Shown here: piece by piece, positions 5,726-5,780 of the stretch | Layout: each line of letters begins with the position of its first letter | Numbering within the stretch: the stretch's first letter is position 1 | Assembly (NCBI GenBank): GCA_964484515.1 | Contig: CAZAGT010000322.1 | Location: 1 to 5,780 of the forward strand | Reading direction: 5' to 3' | Origin: CAZAGT01 sp964484515 | Lineage (GTDB): Bacteria; Desulfobacterota; DSM-4660; Desulfatiglandales; HGW-15 | Length of the DNA: 5,780 bases | Notes under the pieces: model-generated | Database searches by the model: none | Told to the model about the DNA's origin: nothing | Seen by the model: the letters and a program-made list of their open reading frames with translations, nothing else | Made by a program: the position numbers and the translations under genes

Positions 5726-5780
5726 GTTTTTGAAACAAGTCAACGTCCGGCCATGGGGGTCTCTTTTCAAAAACGAAACG
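5726..5780 (-). repeat. Right copy of the 55-bp repeat, inverted, cut by the window edge
   Basis: This is the exact reverse complement of 104-158, so the copies face each other across 5.6 kb. The 10-bp terminal inverted repeats are at 5726-5735 and 5765-5774. The boundary at 5726 is real, because the neighbouring base differs from the other copy. The outer boundary is unknown because the window ends here. It lies 65 bp upstream of the thioesterase start, so the repeat may include or displace that gene's promoter. Confidence 0.9.

Noticed and set aside
5661..5738. Longer start for the thioesterase
   Set aside because: It would add 26 residues unlike the family and place the strong AGGAGG inside the coding region.
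1..5780. Window as a circular replicon with overlapping ends
   Set aside because: The shared end sequence is inverted, not direct, and starts 104 bases inside the left end. It therefore does not support circular closure.

Overview
This 5.8 kb window looks like chromosomal DNA from an uncultured, free-living bacterium with moderately high GC and standard Shine-Dalgarno signals. I cannot place it with confidence. The gene mix (AcuB-like CBS/ACT protein, type-2 malate/lactate dehydrogenase, MATE pump, hotdog thioesterase) occurs across Proteobacteria, Nitrospirota, Methylomirabilota and relatives. There is no rRNA, tRNA, CRISPR array, phage gene or recognisable transposase gene.

Layout, left to right. 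Positions 1-158 are an edge flank ending in a 55-bp repeat (104-158), and 159-437 is a leader. A CBS-CBS-ACT sensor protein runs rightward (438-1100). Positions 1101-1944 hold no large gene, but contain two possible small minus-strand genes: a 56-residue two-helix membrane protein (1517-1687) and a weaker 67-residue basic ORF (1101-1304). Everything larger to the right is on the minus strand: a type-2 malate/L-lactate dehydrogenase family oxidoreductase (1945-3039), a MATE efflux transporter (3455-4930) and an acyl-CoA thioesterase (5154-5660). The two gaps between these three are 415 and 223 bp, so they look like separate units rather than a tight operon. The 415-bp gap is almost filled by a foldback element bounded by 24-bp imperfect inverted repeats (3062-3428).

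The last 55 bases of the window are an exact reverse complement of 104-158, so 159-5725 is bracketed by inverted copies of one repeat. Each copy carries its own 10-bp terminal inverted repeat. Because the right copy ends exactly at the window edge, either a real dispersed or insertion-sequence repeat or an assembly break at a repeat is possible.

The genes do not form an obvious pathway. The best reading is ordinary housekeeping and metabolic genes: ligand sensing, NAD(P)-linked 2-hydroxyacid oxidation, drug or metabolite export and acyl-CoA hydrolysis. They sit in a neighbourhood decorated by repeats. I see no convincing new multi-gene system. The items most worth checking are the repeats, the hidden small membrane ORF, and an apparent His-to-Asp change in the dehydrogenase.
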